Source: Tieghemostelium lacteum
Taxonomy: Eukaryota; Evosea; Eumycetozoa; Dictyosteliales; Raperosteliaceae
Direction: 5' to 3'
NCBI GenBank assembly: GCA_001606155.1
Contig: LODT01000021.1
Coordinates: forward strand, 620,001-684,000
DNA length: 64,000 nucleotides
The notes below the pieces were generated by a model. That model was not told the DNA's origin. It saw only the letters and a list, made by a program, of their open reading frames with translations, and ran no database searches. Numbering within the stretch: the stretch's first letter is position 1; every line of letters begins with the position of its first letter. The position numbers and the translations under genes are program-made. Shown here piece after piece: positions 28,352 to 40,322 of this stretch.

Positions 28352-28884
28352 CTTTATTATATAATATACTTTGTGTTAATATTTAAAAAAAAACTTACAA
28401 GAAATTTTTTTTTTCAATTTATTATTTCTATTTTTTCAACAGTTAAAAAAAAGGAGGGAAATTTTATAAATATTTCTAAAATATATCAACTTCATTACTT
28501 TCAATCAAAATAACGTACTCTTATTATAACAACATTTCCTATAATGAATAAATTGAACCAGTTAATTGAAAATTTACCAAAATTATTTTATTAATTATGA
28601 TCAAATTCATTTAACTTTTAAAATCCTTTTAATTTCCAGAAATAATTTCTTTTGAAATAAAGATTATTTATATTTTGATCCAGACAATAATTATATGTAG
28701 ATTGAAGATCAACATAAAATTAATTTTTTATGTTGTTTTTTTTTTGTAAATTTTTTTCTAAACTGATATTAACATTTCAACACATCAATGAAATATTGGA
28801 TAATACAAGATAATATATAGATAAACTTGAATAAACCTTTGTATATAGATAAAAACATTTAATAATAATACGTATATATTTATA
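28352..28884. promoter_or_regulatory. Divergent intergenic region between UBE2C and CAF1
   Basis: 533 AT-rich bases separate two start codons pointing away from each other, so both promoters must lie here. Homopolymer A and T tracts are abundant, as is usual upstream of dictyostelid genes. No RNA gene, repeat or recognisable factor site was seen. Confidence 0.5.
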
Positions 28885-30300
28885 ATGAGTGGTCTTCACG
28901 AAGAGAATGGTATCACTATACAGGAACAGTCTGGAAATTTAAAAAACATTACGATTAAAGATGTTTGGAGTCACAATCTTGAAGAAGAGATGGCAAAGAT
29001 TAGAGAACTGGTCGATGATTATAATTATATAGCAATGGTATGAATTTAACATGTGTTTCGAGACTACATGTAAAATAATAGTAGGTTCTTTAAAGACTAA
29101 TATTAATGACTCATTTTACAAATAGGATACCGAATTTCCAGGAATAGTGACAAGACCTACTGGTAATTATAAAACACAGTCCGAATATCATTATCAAACA
29201 TTGCGAATGAATGTAGATCAATTGAAAATCATTCAATTGGGTTTGACATTTTCTGACTCAGAAGGTAATTTGGCAAAATCTACCTGTACTTGGCAATTTC
29301 ATTTTAAATTCAATCTAAAGTAAGTATTTTTGTGATTACATGTTATCATATGGGTTAGGTATACTAAATTTGATAAACACTATTTAGTGAAGATAAATAT
29401 GCTAAAGATTCAATTGATCTACTATCCAAGAGTGGAATTGAATTTAAAAAGAATGAAATGAATGGTATAGATGCATTGGATTTTGGTGAACTTTTAATGT
29501 CGTCAGGTATAGTGTTAAATGACAAAATCAAGTGGATTTCATTTCACAGTGGATATGATTTTGGTTATTTGTTAAAGGTTTTAACTTGTACTGATCTACC
29601 ACAAGATGAAATTGATTTCTTTCAGCTAGTAAAGACCTACTTTCCATGCATATACGATATAAAGTACCTAATGAAAAGTTGTAAAAATTTAAAAGGTGGT
29701 CTAAGTGAACTGGCTGAAGATTTAGATGTTTGTATTAATATTATCAATAGATATGTTAGTAATGAGTATATACTAATTTAGAGAGGGAATGTACAATAGA
29801 TAAAAAGAATAGGGCCACAGCATCAAGCAGGTAGTGACTCACTATTGACAGGTACAACATTTTTTAAATTGAGAAAAATGTTTTTTGAGGGACAAATTGA
29901 TGATTCCAAGTATTTAGGTATATTATATGGATTTACATCATATCTTCAAGATAGTAATGGTAATTTAATGGTACATCCTGTTCAACCACAACAACAACAG
30001 GCACCACCACCTCAACAACAACAACAATTACAACAACAAATACAACAACAGCAGCAAATGCAACATCAAATGCATATGCAAATGCAGTACCAACAACAAC
30101 AGCAACAACAACAACAACAACAACAGTATACAATGTATAATAACAATAACAATAACATTATTATAAACAACCAACAGAACAATTACAATAACATATATTA
30201 TCCTACTTCATCACCATCAAGTTATAACCGTGGATATCCATATTATCCAAATTCACCTATAAATACAAATTCTCCATCCAATTCCAACATTAACAAATAG
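28885..30300 (+). CDS. CAF1/CNOT7 mRNA deadenylase (CCR4-NOT subunit)
   Basis: Exons 28885-29037, 29126-29319, 29388-29727 and 29800-30300 give 395 residues. It is the DEDD-family 3'-5' poly(A) exonuclease of the CCR4-NOT complex. The catalytic residues are visible: D and E in DTEFPG (just after exon 1), D in [11 protein letters not shown], and H/D in [34 protein letters not shown] is near-identical to animal CNOT7. The third intron starts GTTTGT, which is weaker than the others. It was chosen because it restores ELAEDLD-IKRIGPQ with no extra residues relative to CNOT7. The C-terminal 120 residues are a Gln- and Asn-rich tail of the kind common in dictyostelids and are not needed for catalysis. 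A piece of exon 1 also exists as an inverted relic at 14608-14673. Confidence 0.95.
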
Positions 30301-30559
30301 TCACCCTCTTACTTATAATATTACAATAATAACCTACAACTAACACCATAAAAAATACACTATTCATTTTTTTAAATTTTCAGTTTCACACTTTATCATT
30401 TAAAGGCTCTAGAGAAAGAAAAACAATAACATACATACAATACCACTTAACATCCCCTCCAAAAACTTTACATAAAACAATAACAAAACTAAAATTGTAT
30501 TTATTTTTTTACTACTTTATAGGATTTATAAAGGTGTTCTTGTGGTTGTTCCTAATTTA

Positions 30560-31522
30560 TTATTTTGAAGGTTGTTGAGTATAGAGTGTAGAGGTAAATG
30601 AGTGACTGTAGAGTCTTAGTAGATTTCTTTCTAACATTGAAATGGTAACTTTTCCAATTGTGGGTACCAATATACACTTGCTTTGAATGTCTTCTTCAAC
30701 ATTTAGACAACCAGCAAAGTTTATAACAATAGTACCTTCTTTAACTAAATCTGAGTTTACTTTATAGTTTGGTGAAGGTACACCAAGTATCAGAATATCA
30801 CATTTCTGAATTGACTCCTCTTTAGGTACATCAGTCTCTGACATTTTAATTGTACCCTCTCTCTTACCTTTCTGAAAGAGAATAGTTCCATTGATGTCAA
30901 TAGAATGCACCAAAGCACCGTCATTAGCTAACATGGCACTTAGAGGTCTACCTACAATCTCTGAACGATTGACTACTGTAATTACCTTACCTTTCAAATG
31001 TTCACCTAGAGGCAGACTCTTATCATAGATACCCAAATTCTCTATAATTTTTACAATTGCCAATGGAGTACATGGTATTACACATTTCTTAGTTTGTTTA
31101 TCGTCGAGGTAACGAATGTTATGGTAGAGATTAAAACGATTTCTAGTTGACAAACCTTCAATATCTTTCTCTGGTGTCACAACATCTTGTAAATATCCAT
31201 CAAGCATACCACCAAATACTGGATAGTACACCATAATACCGTGAACACTGTCATCCTTGTTAGCTTCTAATATTAAATCTTCTAAATCTACACGTTCAAC
31301 TTTTCTCAATTCAAATTCAATACCATCTTTATTACATGCTAATTTTGTCCATTTACTGTAATCTAGTGCACCTTGATCATTGGTTGTAAGAAATGCAACA
31401 ATCTTTAACTTTAATGAGTCTTTTTCTATACATTGTTTAACCTCATTTCTATAAAACGTTGCAATAGGTGTAACATCAACTTTTCCCTTTTTTTGATGAA
31501 CTATATCTTTATATTCTTCCAT
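30560..31522 (-). CDS. NAD-dependent methylenetetrahydrofolate dehydrogenase (MTD1 type)
   Basis: Single exon, 320 residues, starting at ATG 31522 (the longer open frame upstream begins only with TTG). It oxidises 5,10-methylene-THF to methenyl-THF in one-carbon metabolism. The sequence follows yeast Mtd1 closely: the substrate segment DDSVHGIMVYYPVFGG, KDIEGLS, the CVIPCTPLAIVKI block, the nucleotide-binding NRSEIVGRPLSAMLANDGA, and C-terminal GKVTISMLERNLLRL. It is the monofunctional cytosolic type, without a formyl-THF synthetase domain. An ATATATACAG just upstream of the ATG could be the 3' end of a 5'-UTR intron. It converges with CAF1. Confidence 0.93.
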   Translation of the reverse strand: MEEYKDIVHQKKGKVDVTPIATFYRNEVKQCIEKDSLKLKIVAFLTTNDQGALDYSKWTKLACNKDGIEFELRKVERVDLEDLILEANKDDSVHGIMVYYPVFGGMLDGYLQDVVTPEKDIEGLSTRNRFNLYHNIRYLDDKQTKKCVIPCTPLAIVKIIENLGIYDKSLPLGEHLKGKVITVVNRSEIVGRPLSAMLANDGALVHSIDINGTILFQKGKREGTIKMSETDVPKEESIQKCDILILGVPSPNYKVNSDLVKEGTIVINFAGCLNVEEDIQSKCILVPTIGKVTISMLERNLLRLYSHSFTSTLYTQQPSK

Positions 31523-31852
31523 TGTTATCTGTATATATATGTTGCTGTTGTTCAAAAAACGAATAACTAATTTAAAAAAAAAAAAAAATTAAGATTAAAT
31601 TTCTATTTTGGGAATCTTTCAAAATTTCGGGATTTTTTTATTAATTGAATATTCCATTTAGGCCTCTTGGAATTTTGATTTAAAACCGAGGTGAAACTTA
31701 ATCATAAAGATAAAAGAGACATTATTGAATTAGAATGAATTAATAAATTAAAAAAATCATTCAAAAAAGAATTCCTTTTTATCTTTATTATATTAGTATT
31801 ACTAGTGTGTTTTGTTGAGGGTGGGAGTTTGGGATTAAGAGATAAAATATGA

Positions 31853-34528
31853 TTAATTTAGATAATCAGAACTATTATCAGATAAATAATATGATGGAGT
31901 TGTTGGTGAATCCAAATTCTCAGGTGAAGACGATGAGGTAGATGGTGGTGATGAATAAGGTTTTGGAGTGTTGTTGTTATTGTTGTTATTGTTGTTTTGA
32001 CTTGATGTAATTGAAGGTACGGTACTGTTAGCATTATCAATAGAGGTGGCGTTAGTTGAAGATGTTTGTAGTAGACAATGTTCACATTCAATGTAGACAA
32101 TAGGTCTTTGAAGTTTTTTCTTTCCTCCTCCTAAGAGATTGGTAGAGGAATTTGATTTGTAATCTGATATTGAGAATGGTCCAGATGAAGAATTTGGTGA
32201 ATCTACAACAGATGCAGATTCAACTTCTGGTGATAACGAAGCTGATCTTTTCAATTCAAAATATTCACTCTTTTGAAGAATTTTTACACCATCAGGTAGA
32301 CATGTGATACAGTAGGACAATGGACATCCTTTACATATAAAGAAACTGCCACCAGATTCGTTGGGTGTCTTTTTGCATTGGGAGCAAAAGTGTCTTATAC
32401 ATTTCCATGATCTAGGTGTACTTTGTAATCCTACACATGTTCTATGGAAAGATTTAGGACATGATCTACATTGAACAAAAGTGGTGTTACCTTTAGGATC
32501 CTCTTCTTTCTTACATGAGAAACATGATCTCTCACCATGAACCTTTTGCTTTTTAGTTGATCTGCTTTTCTTTTTTTCAGTTGATGTTGGTGGAGGTGGA
32601 GTTGAACTGCCACCATTATCCACTACCAATCCTCTGTTAGAATCACTATTGTTCATTAGCATACTCTTTGAATTGGATCTCCACAAATTCTCATCACTAA
32701 TGGTATTGGCCAATATGGATATAGATGTCAGTGCAATAGTGCTTGTAGTTGTAGATGTGCTTGTCAATTGACTATTTGGGGGTTTTGTCAAATTTATATT
32801 AGCACTCTTTTGTATTGGAGCTGTTGTCAATTTTTTATAGTTTGACATTTTTACAATACAAAATTTCATCATTTCAATGAGATCATTTTTGATGATTGCG
32901 TTACTACTACTATTATTGTTCTGTTGTTGTTGTTGTTGTGGAGTAGACTTATAAAGATAAACCCATTCTTCAACAGTACCAAACGAAATGAATTTATAAA
33001 TGGATTGTACTTGGTCTTGGTAGGTAACAGATTGGGTCTTGGTAAATACCATTTGTTTTACATCAAAGTATTGGTCAAATTCAATAACTGTGCTTTGGAA
33101 TGTCACTGGTGGCAGTGTTGCTAATTGATTAGTGTAGTTATGGAATGTTGTAACTAAAACATCAATATTACTACCATGTTGATTAGTCTTTTGATAAAAA
33201 CTTTGTATATCAAAATAGCAATTTAAGGATCTATTTTAAAAATGTTAGAATATAAATTTTCAAAATGTGTGGGTATTGACAGAACATACTTTAAATTACA
33301 AAACTCTTTTAGAATATTAACTACAGTATCAAAATAAGTCAAAATGATGACTTTTTTAAGTGGATTAGAGTGATTGTTAGAAGGTGTTGACAATAGTAGT
33401 TGATTGAAATTGTCAAATAGTCTCTCTAAGGTTATTAATTTTCCAGAATTTTGAATAAATTGTGGTAGTTGTGGAGTTGTATTTTCACTTGAGGTACCTG
33501 ATAATAATGATGGATGGTTACAACATCTCATCAATAATTGGTATAGCTCAGTTAAAACTACAGACTGATCAAGATCTTTACAATTCATCTTTGGTATATT
33601 CTCTTTAAGTAGTGCTCGGTAACTACTTTCTTGTAAATCTGAAAATTGAATAAATAATAAATGTTCTTTGTTACCATTATTATTATTGTTGTTATTGTTG
33701 TTGTTGTTGTTGTTACTAGGAATAGAGGAAGAAGAGAATGGTGATGGTGAAGATGGAATATGACTTGAATTTGGTGATAAAATTGGTGATGGTGATGGTA
33801 AAGATGGTGAAGAAAGAGATGGTGTAGTTACATTTGACTCAGGATCTCTTTGTGAATAGTGACCACTAAACTTTGAAATTGTAATTTTATCTCTGGGTTT
33901 TCCATTACCACTATTAGATGGTTGTGTAAATTTATCTTGTTCTTCAATTTCATCTTGGTCACCTTCATTGTCTTTATCATTATCTTCTTCTTCATTAGGT
34001 TGGTCATCATCACTACCATTGTTATTTTCATCATCAGAATCCTCACATTCAATATCATGATTATCATGTGGTCTCTTTTTTGAATCTTGATTTTGATGTT
34101 GATGTTGTGGTGGTTGATAAACCATTGGTGGAGTTGGTGATTGATAATAAATAGTTGTGGTGGGGGTTGTAGGTTGATAATATGATTCAGATGATATCAT
34201 TGTGCTCTGTCCTGGGTAGAAAAGTGGGTATGATGGTGGCGAAGGTATTGATGATGGAGTTGGACTTGGTGAAGTTACTGGAATGTATAAATAGGGGGTG
34301 GCGGAGACAGCACCTGTAACCATAGAAGTTTCGTTATAAATTATTCCAGTGGGTGTAGCTACAGGTTTAATACCATTACTTGCGTACATTGTAGTATATG
34401 GTGTTGTTGTTGCTTGTGGATAGGCATAATATAAATCCATTGGTGTACCATTATGATATACTATAGGAGGTGAATTATAATTTGCTTGCAACTGAACAAG
34501 TTGTTGTTGTTGTTGTTGTTGTAATTGT

Positions 34529-34564
<36 letters not shown>

Positions 34565-34869
34565 AATTGTTGATGATGATATTGCTGATGATGATTGTGA
34601 CTATCAGTGGAATTTAATTCATCTTCATTGTCAGATGAATGTGCAATATATCCAGATGGTGATATTAAACTTTCATCTTCAGATGATAATAATTTTTCGT
34701 TGTTGTTATTATTATTTTTAGATTTTGTATTTTTGTTGTTATTACGGTTATAATTATTATTTTTTTGAATTTTGAGATTATTATTACAAATGTTGTATGA
34801 TTGATTATTACTCATGAGTGTTGTAGACCCATTTTCAGAATTATAATTTAAATTGATTATATTTTCCAT
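31853..34869 (-). CDS. Chromatin-type protein: helicase-C/HDA2-3-like region plus PHD-like zinc fingers
   Basis: Exon 1 is 33290-34869 and exon 2 is 31853-33230, with a 59-base intron in phase 2; 985 residues. The first 390 residues are low complexity (Asn, Gln, Ser/Pro, acidic). Residues about 400-640 read like the second RecA lobe of SNF2 ATPases: LLMRCCNHPSLLSG, SGKLITLERLF, KKVIILTYFDTVVNIL, then VQSIYKFISFGTVEEW. Walker motifs of the first lobe are absent. This is the state seen in fungal HDA1-complex subunits 2/3. The C-terminal third has two Cys/His clusters (SCFSCKKEED, CRSCPKSFHRTCVGL, WKCIRHFCSQC) typical of PHD or atypical PHD fingers that read histone tails. Family assignment is by pattern only. 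Confidence 0.65.
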
Positions 34870-36434
34870 AATTGAATTATAAATATGGATTGAAACAAAA
34901 AATAAATATTAAAAGCATATATAGATATATATATATATATAAAATTTATAATAAATGTGTATGACACAAACACAATATAAAAAGAGTAAAGAATAAAATG
35001 AAAATATAAAATACTACACTACTGTTGTTACTACTACTTTTTTTTTGGATGGAAGGGATATATAAGTGTTCACCTACACTCTTTCAAGGTGATAGGTGAA
35101 TTTGTATACACAAAAAGGGGATATTTTAATTCCAAGCTCCCTCCTCCTTTTGATATGGTATTTGGAATGTTCTATCTATCTACCTACCTATTTCCCTCTT
35201 TTGATTTTCTTTTAATGGTTTCTTTAAATTGGATAGATGGGGATATGTAAAAAAAAGAGGTATTCTTGATTTTAACTATATGTAGGGAAAATACTGAATA
35301 TGTCTGGATCACCAACGACAATGCTAGATAGGTAGATAGATTTTATATTAATTGGATTTGGGGTTGGAATTATTATTTATATATAAAATGGATAAAAATG
35401 AAATATTAAATATATATTTGTATTGGTTTTTCAAATAAAATGTGTTTCTATAAAATTACAATGATATATTGATGTTGATGACTATACTAAAATAAATTTG
35501 AGTTTAAGAAATTAAAAAAAAATGAAAATGGATTATAATATTAATTATGAGATATATTAAATAAAATTAATAATAATAAACGAATGAAATAAATAGATAG
35601 ATCTATTGATGATGTGGATAAATTTGATTGATATACTAGTCGAATCTAGATATTAAATTATAATTGTTATAATATTGTTTTTTTTTTTTTTTTGATGTTG
35701 TGGTTGTTGTGTTTCAATGAACTTAATAAACAAAGATAATATTTGCTGTTGGGATAAATTAAATTATTATAAAGATGTTGATTGACGTATTATTATAATA
35801 AAGATATAGTAGTAGTGTGTAGAGTGCGGATGTTTTATGATTGGGAAAAAAAAAAAAAAAAAAAAAAAAATTAGTTTTTTTCATCACACTAGTGTTTGAT
35901 AAATATCTAAAATAAGGTCTTTTTTGAAAAATGCTCTTAAAATCTCTAATTATCTTTTCAAATTTAGTTTTGTTTATGAAATTTAAATAAACCCCCCATT
36001 TAACAGATGTTGAATTTGGCCTTTTTGAACATATATAGGAAAATTGTAGTTTTCAAATTAAATTAATTAAGAGTTGATGTGAAATTAACCCTTATCCCTC
36101 AACAATTAATATAAAAATCTCAAACAACAATGATTAAACGATAAACTATTGAAATTCTTGTTTAGTTTGTAAAGATGGAGGGTATACATCATAGTGGTGT
36201 GTGTAAAAAAAATTTTTTCAGAGCCCGCATCAGATATTTTTTTAAATGTGGTCCTTAATATAAATACCATTAACACAAAGTGGTGTCTCCTAAACAACAC
36301 TTTTATTAATAATTAAACATTCTCCTCTCAATCTAATTTCAGATGAACACCTGACAAAATGGGTTTTTCTCCTTCCACAGTCAATTACTATAAGTGTTTA
36401 TTATTAAAATAAAATGACATTGTTACCAACTACA
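34870..36434. other. Intergenic region, simple AT-rich sequence
   Basis: About 1.56 kb between the promoter side of the chromatin gene and the 3' end of the VAP gene. It contains a TA-dinucleotide run (34920-34943), TCTATCTACC-like short repeats (35175-35195), a T16 run (about 35678) and an A27 run (about 35846). A 64-residue minus-strand open frame at 36106-36300 looks random. No RNA gene or element was recognised. Confidence 0.55.
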
Positions 36435-37617
36435 TTATACCATTTTACCAAAAATAAATGATATTATGGCAATAATCAATGTAATTATAATACTTTGGTA
36501 ATTTAAAGAATTTTGGGAGGTTGTAGTGGTGGTAGTTGTAGCTGAAAGACGTTCTACAGTTTTTGATAATTGTAATTTTTCCTTCTCTAAATTCTCAATT
36601 GTCTATTTTTAGAAGAAGATGTTATTAGTATATTAATCCATCATTAATATATATGTATCTACCACTTACATTCTTAAGTTTTTTAATTAAATCTTCGTTA
36701 TTTGTATTGGTATTAGAAGTGTTATCAATGTAATCAATATTGTCGTTTGATACGGTAGTTGTAGTTCTTTTTTTAACAGTTGCTGATAATTCTGCATTAG
36801 ATTTCTTTTTATAATCTTGATCTTGATCTTCAGTTTTTTGTTGTTGTTGTTTATGTTCTTCTTTAACTTTTTTAGCATGTATAATACTGTCATCTGTATT
36901 TGAAATTGCATGATGATGGTGTTGTTGGTGATGGCTAGAGCTATCTGTATCATGCTGTTGTTGTTGTTGCTGCTGGTGTTGTTGTATTTGCTGAATAGTT
37001 GAAAATGTTGAAGAATAACCATCATCATTTCTGGTGGTGTTATTTAATTGTGCTTGTGTAGATTTAATAGTATCATTATTGGCGGTGGTGTTGGTAGTTG
37101 TTGGATTAGATACAGGTAATGATACTGTAGTAGAAGGTAGAGAAAATATAGCTTTTAATTTCTGTTTCATTATATTTTGTGGTGCATTAGACCACAGTTC
37201 TTTTGGATCAATATTCTTATCATCTACAACTATACTCAAAATCTGAAATTTATCTTCAGTTTTCATTGACACTGATGGCATGTCTTTACTGCAATTGAGT
37301 AGTACTAAAACCTCAACAGATTCACCAGCTGGAATGATACCAGTATTTGGTCTGACACAGTATCTAACTGGTGCTGTTGTCTTTACCTTGTATGCTAAAC
37401 TATGTTCCTTACTTGTATTTTGTAATATTAATTGATTGGAAATAACTCCTTGAAATGGTGCTTTGGTGTGTCAATTTATTAGTATTTTCTTTCTACAATG
37501 ATCATAAAGTATTGCTAAAAAGTACATACGATGATAAACCAATTCTTTTGGTTTTATTCTTAAATAGTTTGGTTTTCCATATTGTTGAGAGATAGCATTC
37601 TTATTAGGGTTTAACAT
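36435..37617 (-). CDS. VAP-type MSP-domain protein, ER tail-anchored
   Basis: Exons 37530-37617, 36670-37460 and 36435-36602 give 348 residues. The N-terminus is an MSP domain: LRIKPKELVYH, PPFQGVISNQLILQNTSKEH, AYKVKTTAPVRYCVRPNTGI, then PAGESVEVLVLL. The middle is a Thr/Asn/Gln-rich linker with a His-Gln repeat. The last exon supplies a short coiled coil (TIENLEKEKLQLSKTVERL) and a C-terminal membrane helix (IIITLIIAIISFIFG) ending two residues before the stop. That is the layout of VAP-A/VAP-B, which sit in the ER membrane and hold FFAT-motif partners at contact sites. The first acceptor (ACACCAAAG) is not T-rich but gives the expected MSP sequence. Confidence 0.9.
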
Positions 37618-37924
37618 TTAATTAATTAATGTGTGATGTTAAGTTAAAAAAAAAATAAAAAAAAAAAAAAAAATTAAATCTTTTTAAATAAATATTTTAT
37701 TTGATTTTTAAAGTTTACAATATAGTATTTTATTACATTGATAAACAAAAATTTATAAATGTGTGTTTAATTTCCTTTGTTCTTTTACCAACCCAAAAAA
37801 TTTTCTTAAAAAAGCAAATCACATAAACTTGATTTTTTTAAAATATAAAGTTTACTTGAAACAGCATGCTCAGCTAGAAATATCTTTTTTTTTTTTTTAA
37901 TCACAAAATTTTATTAGAAATAGA
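37618..37924. promoter_or_regulatory. Divergent intergenic region between VAP and protease-like genes
   Basis: 307 bases of A- and T-runs between two outward-pointing starts. It must contain both promoters. No specific motif was recognised. Confidence 0.4.
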
Positions 37925-38919
37925 ATGTTATACAGGAAACTAGTTTGTATTTTAGTATTGGTTTTACTATTATTAAATGGTTTTATCGAAGGTGTGCCTC
38001 CTAAAAAAGAAAAAGGAAATACAAAAGGTACAATTGTTCCGAAAAAGAGTGTCCAGAAAAAACCCTCCCAATCTCCACATAACGACCAGAAAATATCTCA
38101 ATTACCTTAACACTGAATCTGTTAAATAAATTGAATGGAAAAGAAATTGGTATCCCTTTGGAGGCTGAAACATGTATATTAACTCTTGATAAATATTATA
38201 GTGGTATTCCAGCAGTATTGGCACACGAATATGGACACTATATTCAAGGTGTATTATATGCAAACTCTAAAGCTAAATTTGAATGGTTACAGCCTATGGA
38301 TGAACATTATATATGTCCTATAAAACCATCAGGTGAACTGTTGGCATGGTCAGAAGGTTATGCTCATGTTTTTAGTCAAATTATGGGTGAGGAATTGGGA
38401 TTTGTAAAAGTAGGCGAAGGTGATTACATTAATTGGTTAATAATAGAGTCAGATCCAATTTATATTGATAGACTAATCAGTTGGGAGATTTATGGATGCC
38501 ATCTTTTGAATGTTAAAGAAGATGAAGGAAAAGTTGCCGCCATGTTGTATGATTTTCACGATCTTAGAGATGATGATTTAAAAAAAAATGAGGGAGATAT
38601 AAATAGGGTTTCAAAAGATTTACACGATATTTATGATAATTATGCTAAAGCTAATAATGAAGATCCAAGTAAACCAAAAGTAGAACCAATCAAAGTGGAT
38701 AAAGAAAAGTTTTTTGGAAATAGTGATGGTAATGACAAAAATCAAGGAAATCGAATCACCACTCATATGTTACTATTTGAAAATTTGATAAATGTTAAGG
38801 GTGATTCTCTTACTCAATATATCGATACACTCTATTCATCATCAGATTCTAAAACACAGGAATTTATGGATAAGATTATGTTATATCACTATGGTGACAG
38901 TCTTATCCCTAAAAAATAA
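37925..38919 (+). pseudogene. Secreted HExxH metalloprotease-like gene, reading frame broken
   Basis: An ATG at 37925 opens a clear signal peptide (LVCILVLVLLLLNGFIEG) and a Lys/Pro-rich stretch, then stops at 38110. A second frame, open from 38083, continues with about 275 residues to 38919. It contains the zinc motif AHEYGHYIQG and, 50-60 residues on, LAWSEGYAHVFSQ, whose Glu could be the third ligand of a gluzincin. The two frames do not join directly. A 41-base intron (GTGTCC...CCAG, 38049-38089) would fit in phase but is not T-rich and is shorter than nearly every other intron here. A frameshift, real or from assembly, is more likely. A decayed second copy follows at 39050-39755. No named family was recognised. 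Confidence 0.6.
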
Positions 38920-39052
38920 CTTATAAAAGATTGGTTTAGTATCAATTAAATTCTTTAAACAGATACAAAAAATATTTTCCTCGATTTTTAATATTATTTT
39001 TGAGAAATATTATTATCCTGTGAATATTTTCAATGATTAATCATAAATTAAT

Positions 39053-39755
39053 TTGTTAATTTACTTATATACAGTGAAATTATTGAATGTGATAAAAGAA
39101 GTGAAAAAATTGGTGGAAAATATAGATAAAGGTGATGTCTATATCTCTAGTTGCAAGGGTACCAAAACAACAAGAGAATTTAAATTTATTTTTGGTGTAA
39201 TTAAATCTTCTGAAAGTTTATGTAAAGTTAAATTAGGACCTATACGCCGATGGAAACTTGAATTTAAAAAATTGTCATTAGAAAATACCTAACCAATGTT
39301 GACATATCACAAAATTGGCTATTTTACCTCAGTTATTTACGTAATACAGGTATTCTAATAATGATAACTGCCAATATTTATGATATCGGGGTAACACTTG
39401 AAACTGATGATGGGGAAAATTATACCTACAGCTAGTATGGAAGCTTTACGTGATATACAGAATGTGTTTTACAAAAATTCAAAAGGTACATTTGAATCAA
39501 CCTACGAAAAGTCATGAGATATGTCCTCTAGAAAATCCATCAGAGGAGATGTTGGCATGGTCAGAAGGTTATGTTCATGTTTTTAGTCAAATTATGGTGA
39601 GGAGATGGTAGCTACATTTATAGGTTAAAAAAAGAGTCAGACCCAAGTTATACAGATAGACAAATCAGTTGGGAGTATTATGGATGCCATTTTTGAATGT
39701 TAAACAAGATGAAGGAAGAGTTGCCGCCATGTTGGTTTTTGAAGAGCCATAAAAT
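39053..39755 (+). pseudogene. Decayed second copy of the HExxH protease-like gene
   Basis: Bases about 39545-39735 closely match 38340-38545 of the gene before it (gttggcatggtcagaaggttatg, caaattatgg, cagttgggag-attatggatgccat, gttgccgccatgttg) with many frame-changing differences. The zinc-site region is not recognisable. Further upstream, 39053-39292 has a 79-codon open stretch (CKGTKTTREFKFIFG) with no match in the first copy. It may be the remnant of an N-terminal domain that the first copy has lost. Nothing here can be translated as a whole protein. Confidence 0.7.
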
Positions 39756-39823
39756 TGCAAATTAAAATACAATAGAATGATTCTCACTCACCACAACCAC
39801 GTTATAATAAATAGAAAGCTTAT

Positions 39824-40210
39824 TTATAAGAACTTCCGACCACTACCATGTAAATGGGTTAATTTAAACTCCCCATCTTTATGTTCTATATCCATTCTTA
39901 AAATATAATAACCACCCTTGTTACTAACCGATATTGAAAATTTGAATTTTGCCTTAATAGGTATTGTAAAGGATCCTGTTAGATAAGTTTCATAGTCATG
40001 TGTAATAAAATCTAAAGAATATACATCAATCTCTTGGCTATTATCGTTATCATCATTTACAGAAAAACGAATGCGTGATTTCAAGTCTCTAATTGAATCA
40101 CAAACCCCCACATCTAAAGATGCTTTTAACTCATTTTCTTTTATACTTATAATATCTAATCTATTTTTTAATACCTTCAATTTTAAATTAGAAGGTGTTG
40201 GTACTGTCAT
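39824..40210 (-). CDS. Orphan 128-residue protein
   Basis: Single exon with ATG at 40210. No family was recognised. The protein is soluble-looking, without a signal peptide or membrane helix, and alternates hydrophobic and charged residues in strand-like stretches (LKLKVLKNRLDIISI, KAKFKFSISVSNKGGYYILRMDI), suggesting a small beta-rich fold. It shares a 112-base divergent spacer with the ankyrin-like gene. Normal start context and codon use favour a real gene, but its small size leaves doubt. Confidence 0.55.
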   Translation of the reverse strand: MTVPTPSNLKLKVLKNRLDIISIKENELKASLDVGVCDSIRDLKSRIRFSVNDDNDNSQEIDVYSLDFITHDYETYLTGSFTIPIKAKFKFSISVSNKGGYYILRMDIEHKDGEFKLTHLHGSGRKFL

Positions 40211-40322
40211 TTAAATGAAAAAAAAAAATAAGAAACTTGTGGGTTTGTGTTGCAATACTACTTCTTTTTTTTATAATTTTTATTTATTTTCAACACAAAC
40301 ACAATTTGAAATTTCTCAAGAT

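Noticed and set aside
29933-30133. Minus-strand Val-rich frame
   Set aside because: It is the complement of the CAA repeats in the CAF1 poly-Q tail. The same applies to 34470-34721 and 56313-56541.
36106-36300. 64-residue minus-strand frame
   Set aside because: No homology or splice context, composition like surrounding AT-rich spacer.
28352-36434. Transposons, LTR elements, tRNA genes or CRISPR arrays in the spacers
   Set aside because: I looked for terminal repeats, B-box-like GGTTCGA, reverse-transcriptase or transposase motifs and regularly spaced repeats here and in the other spacers and found none; only homopolymer and dinucleotide runs.
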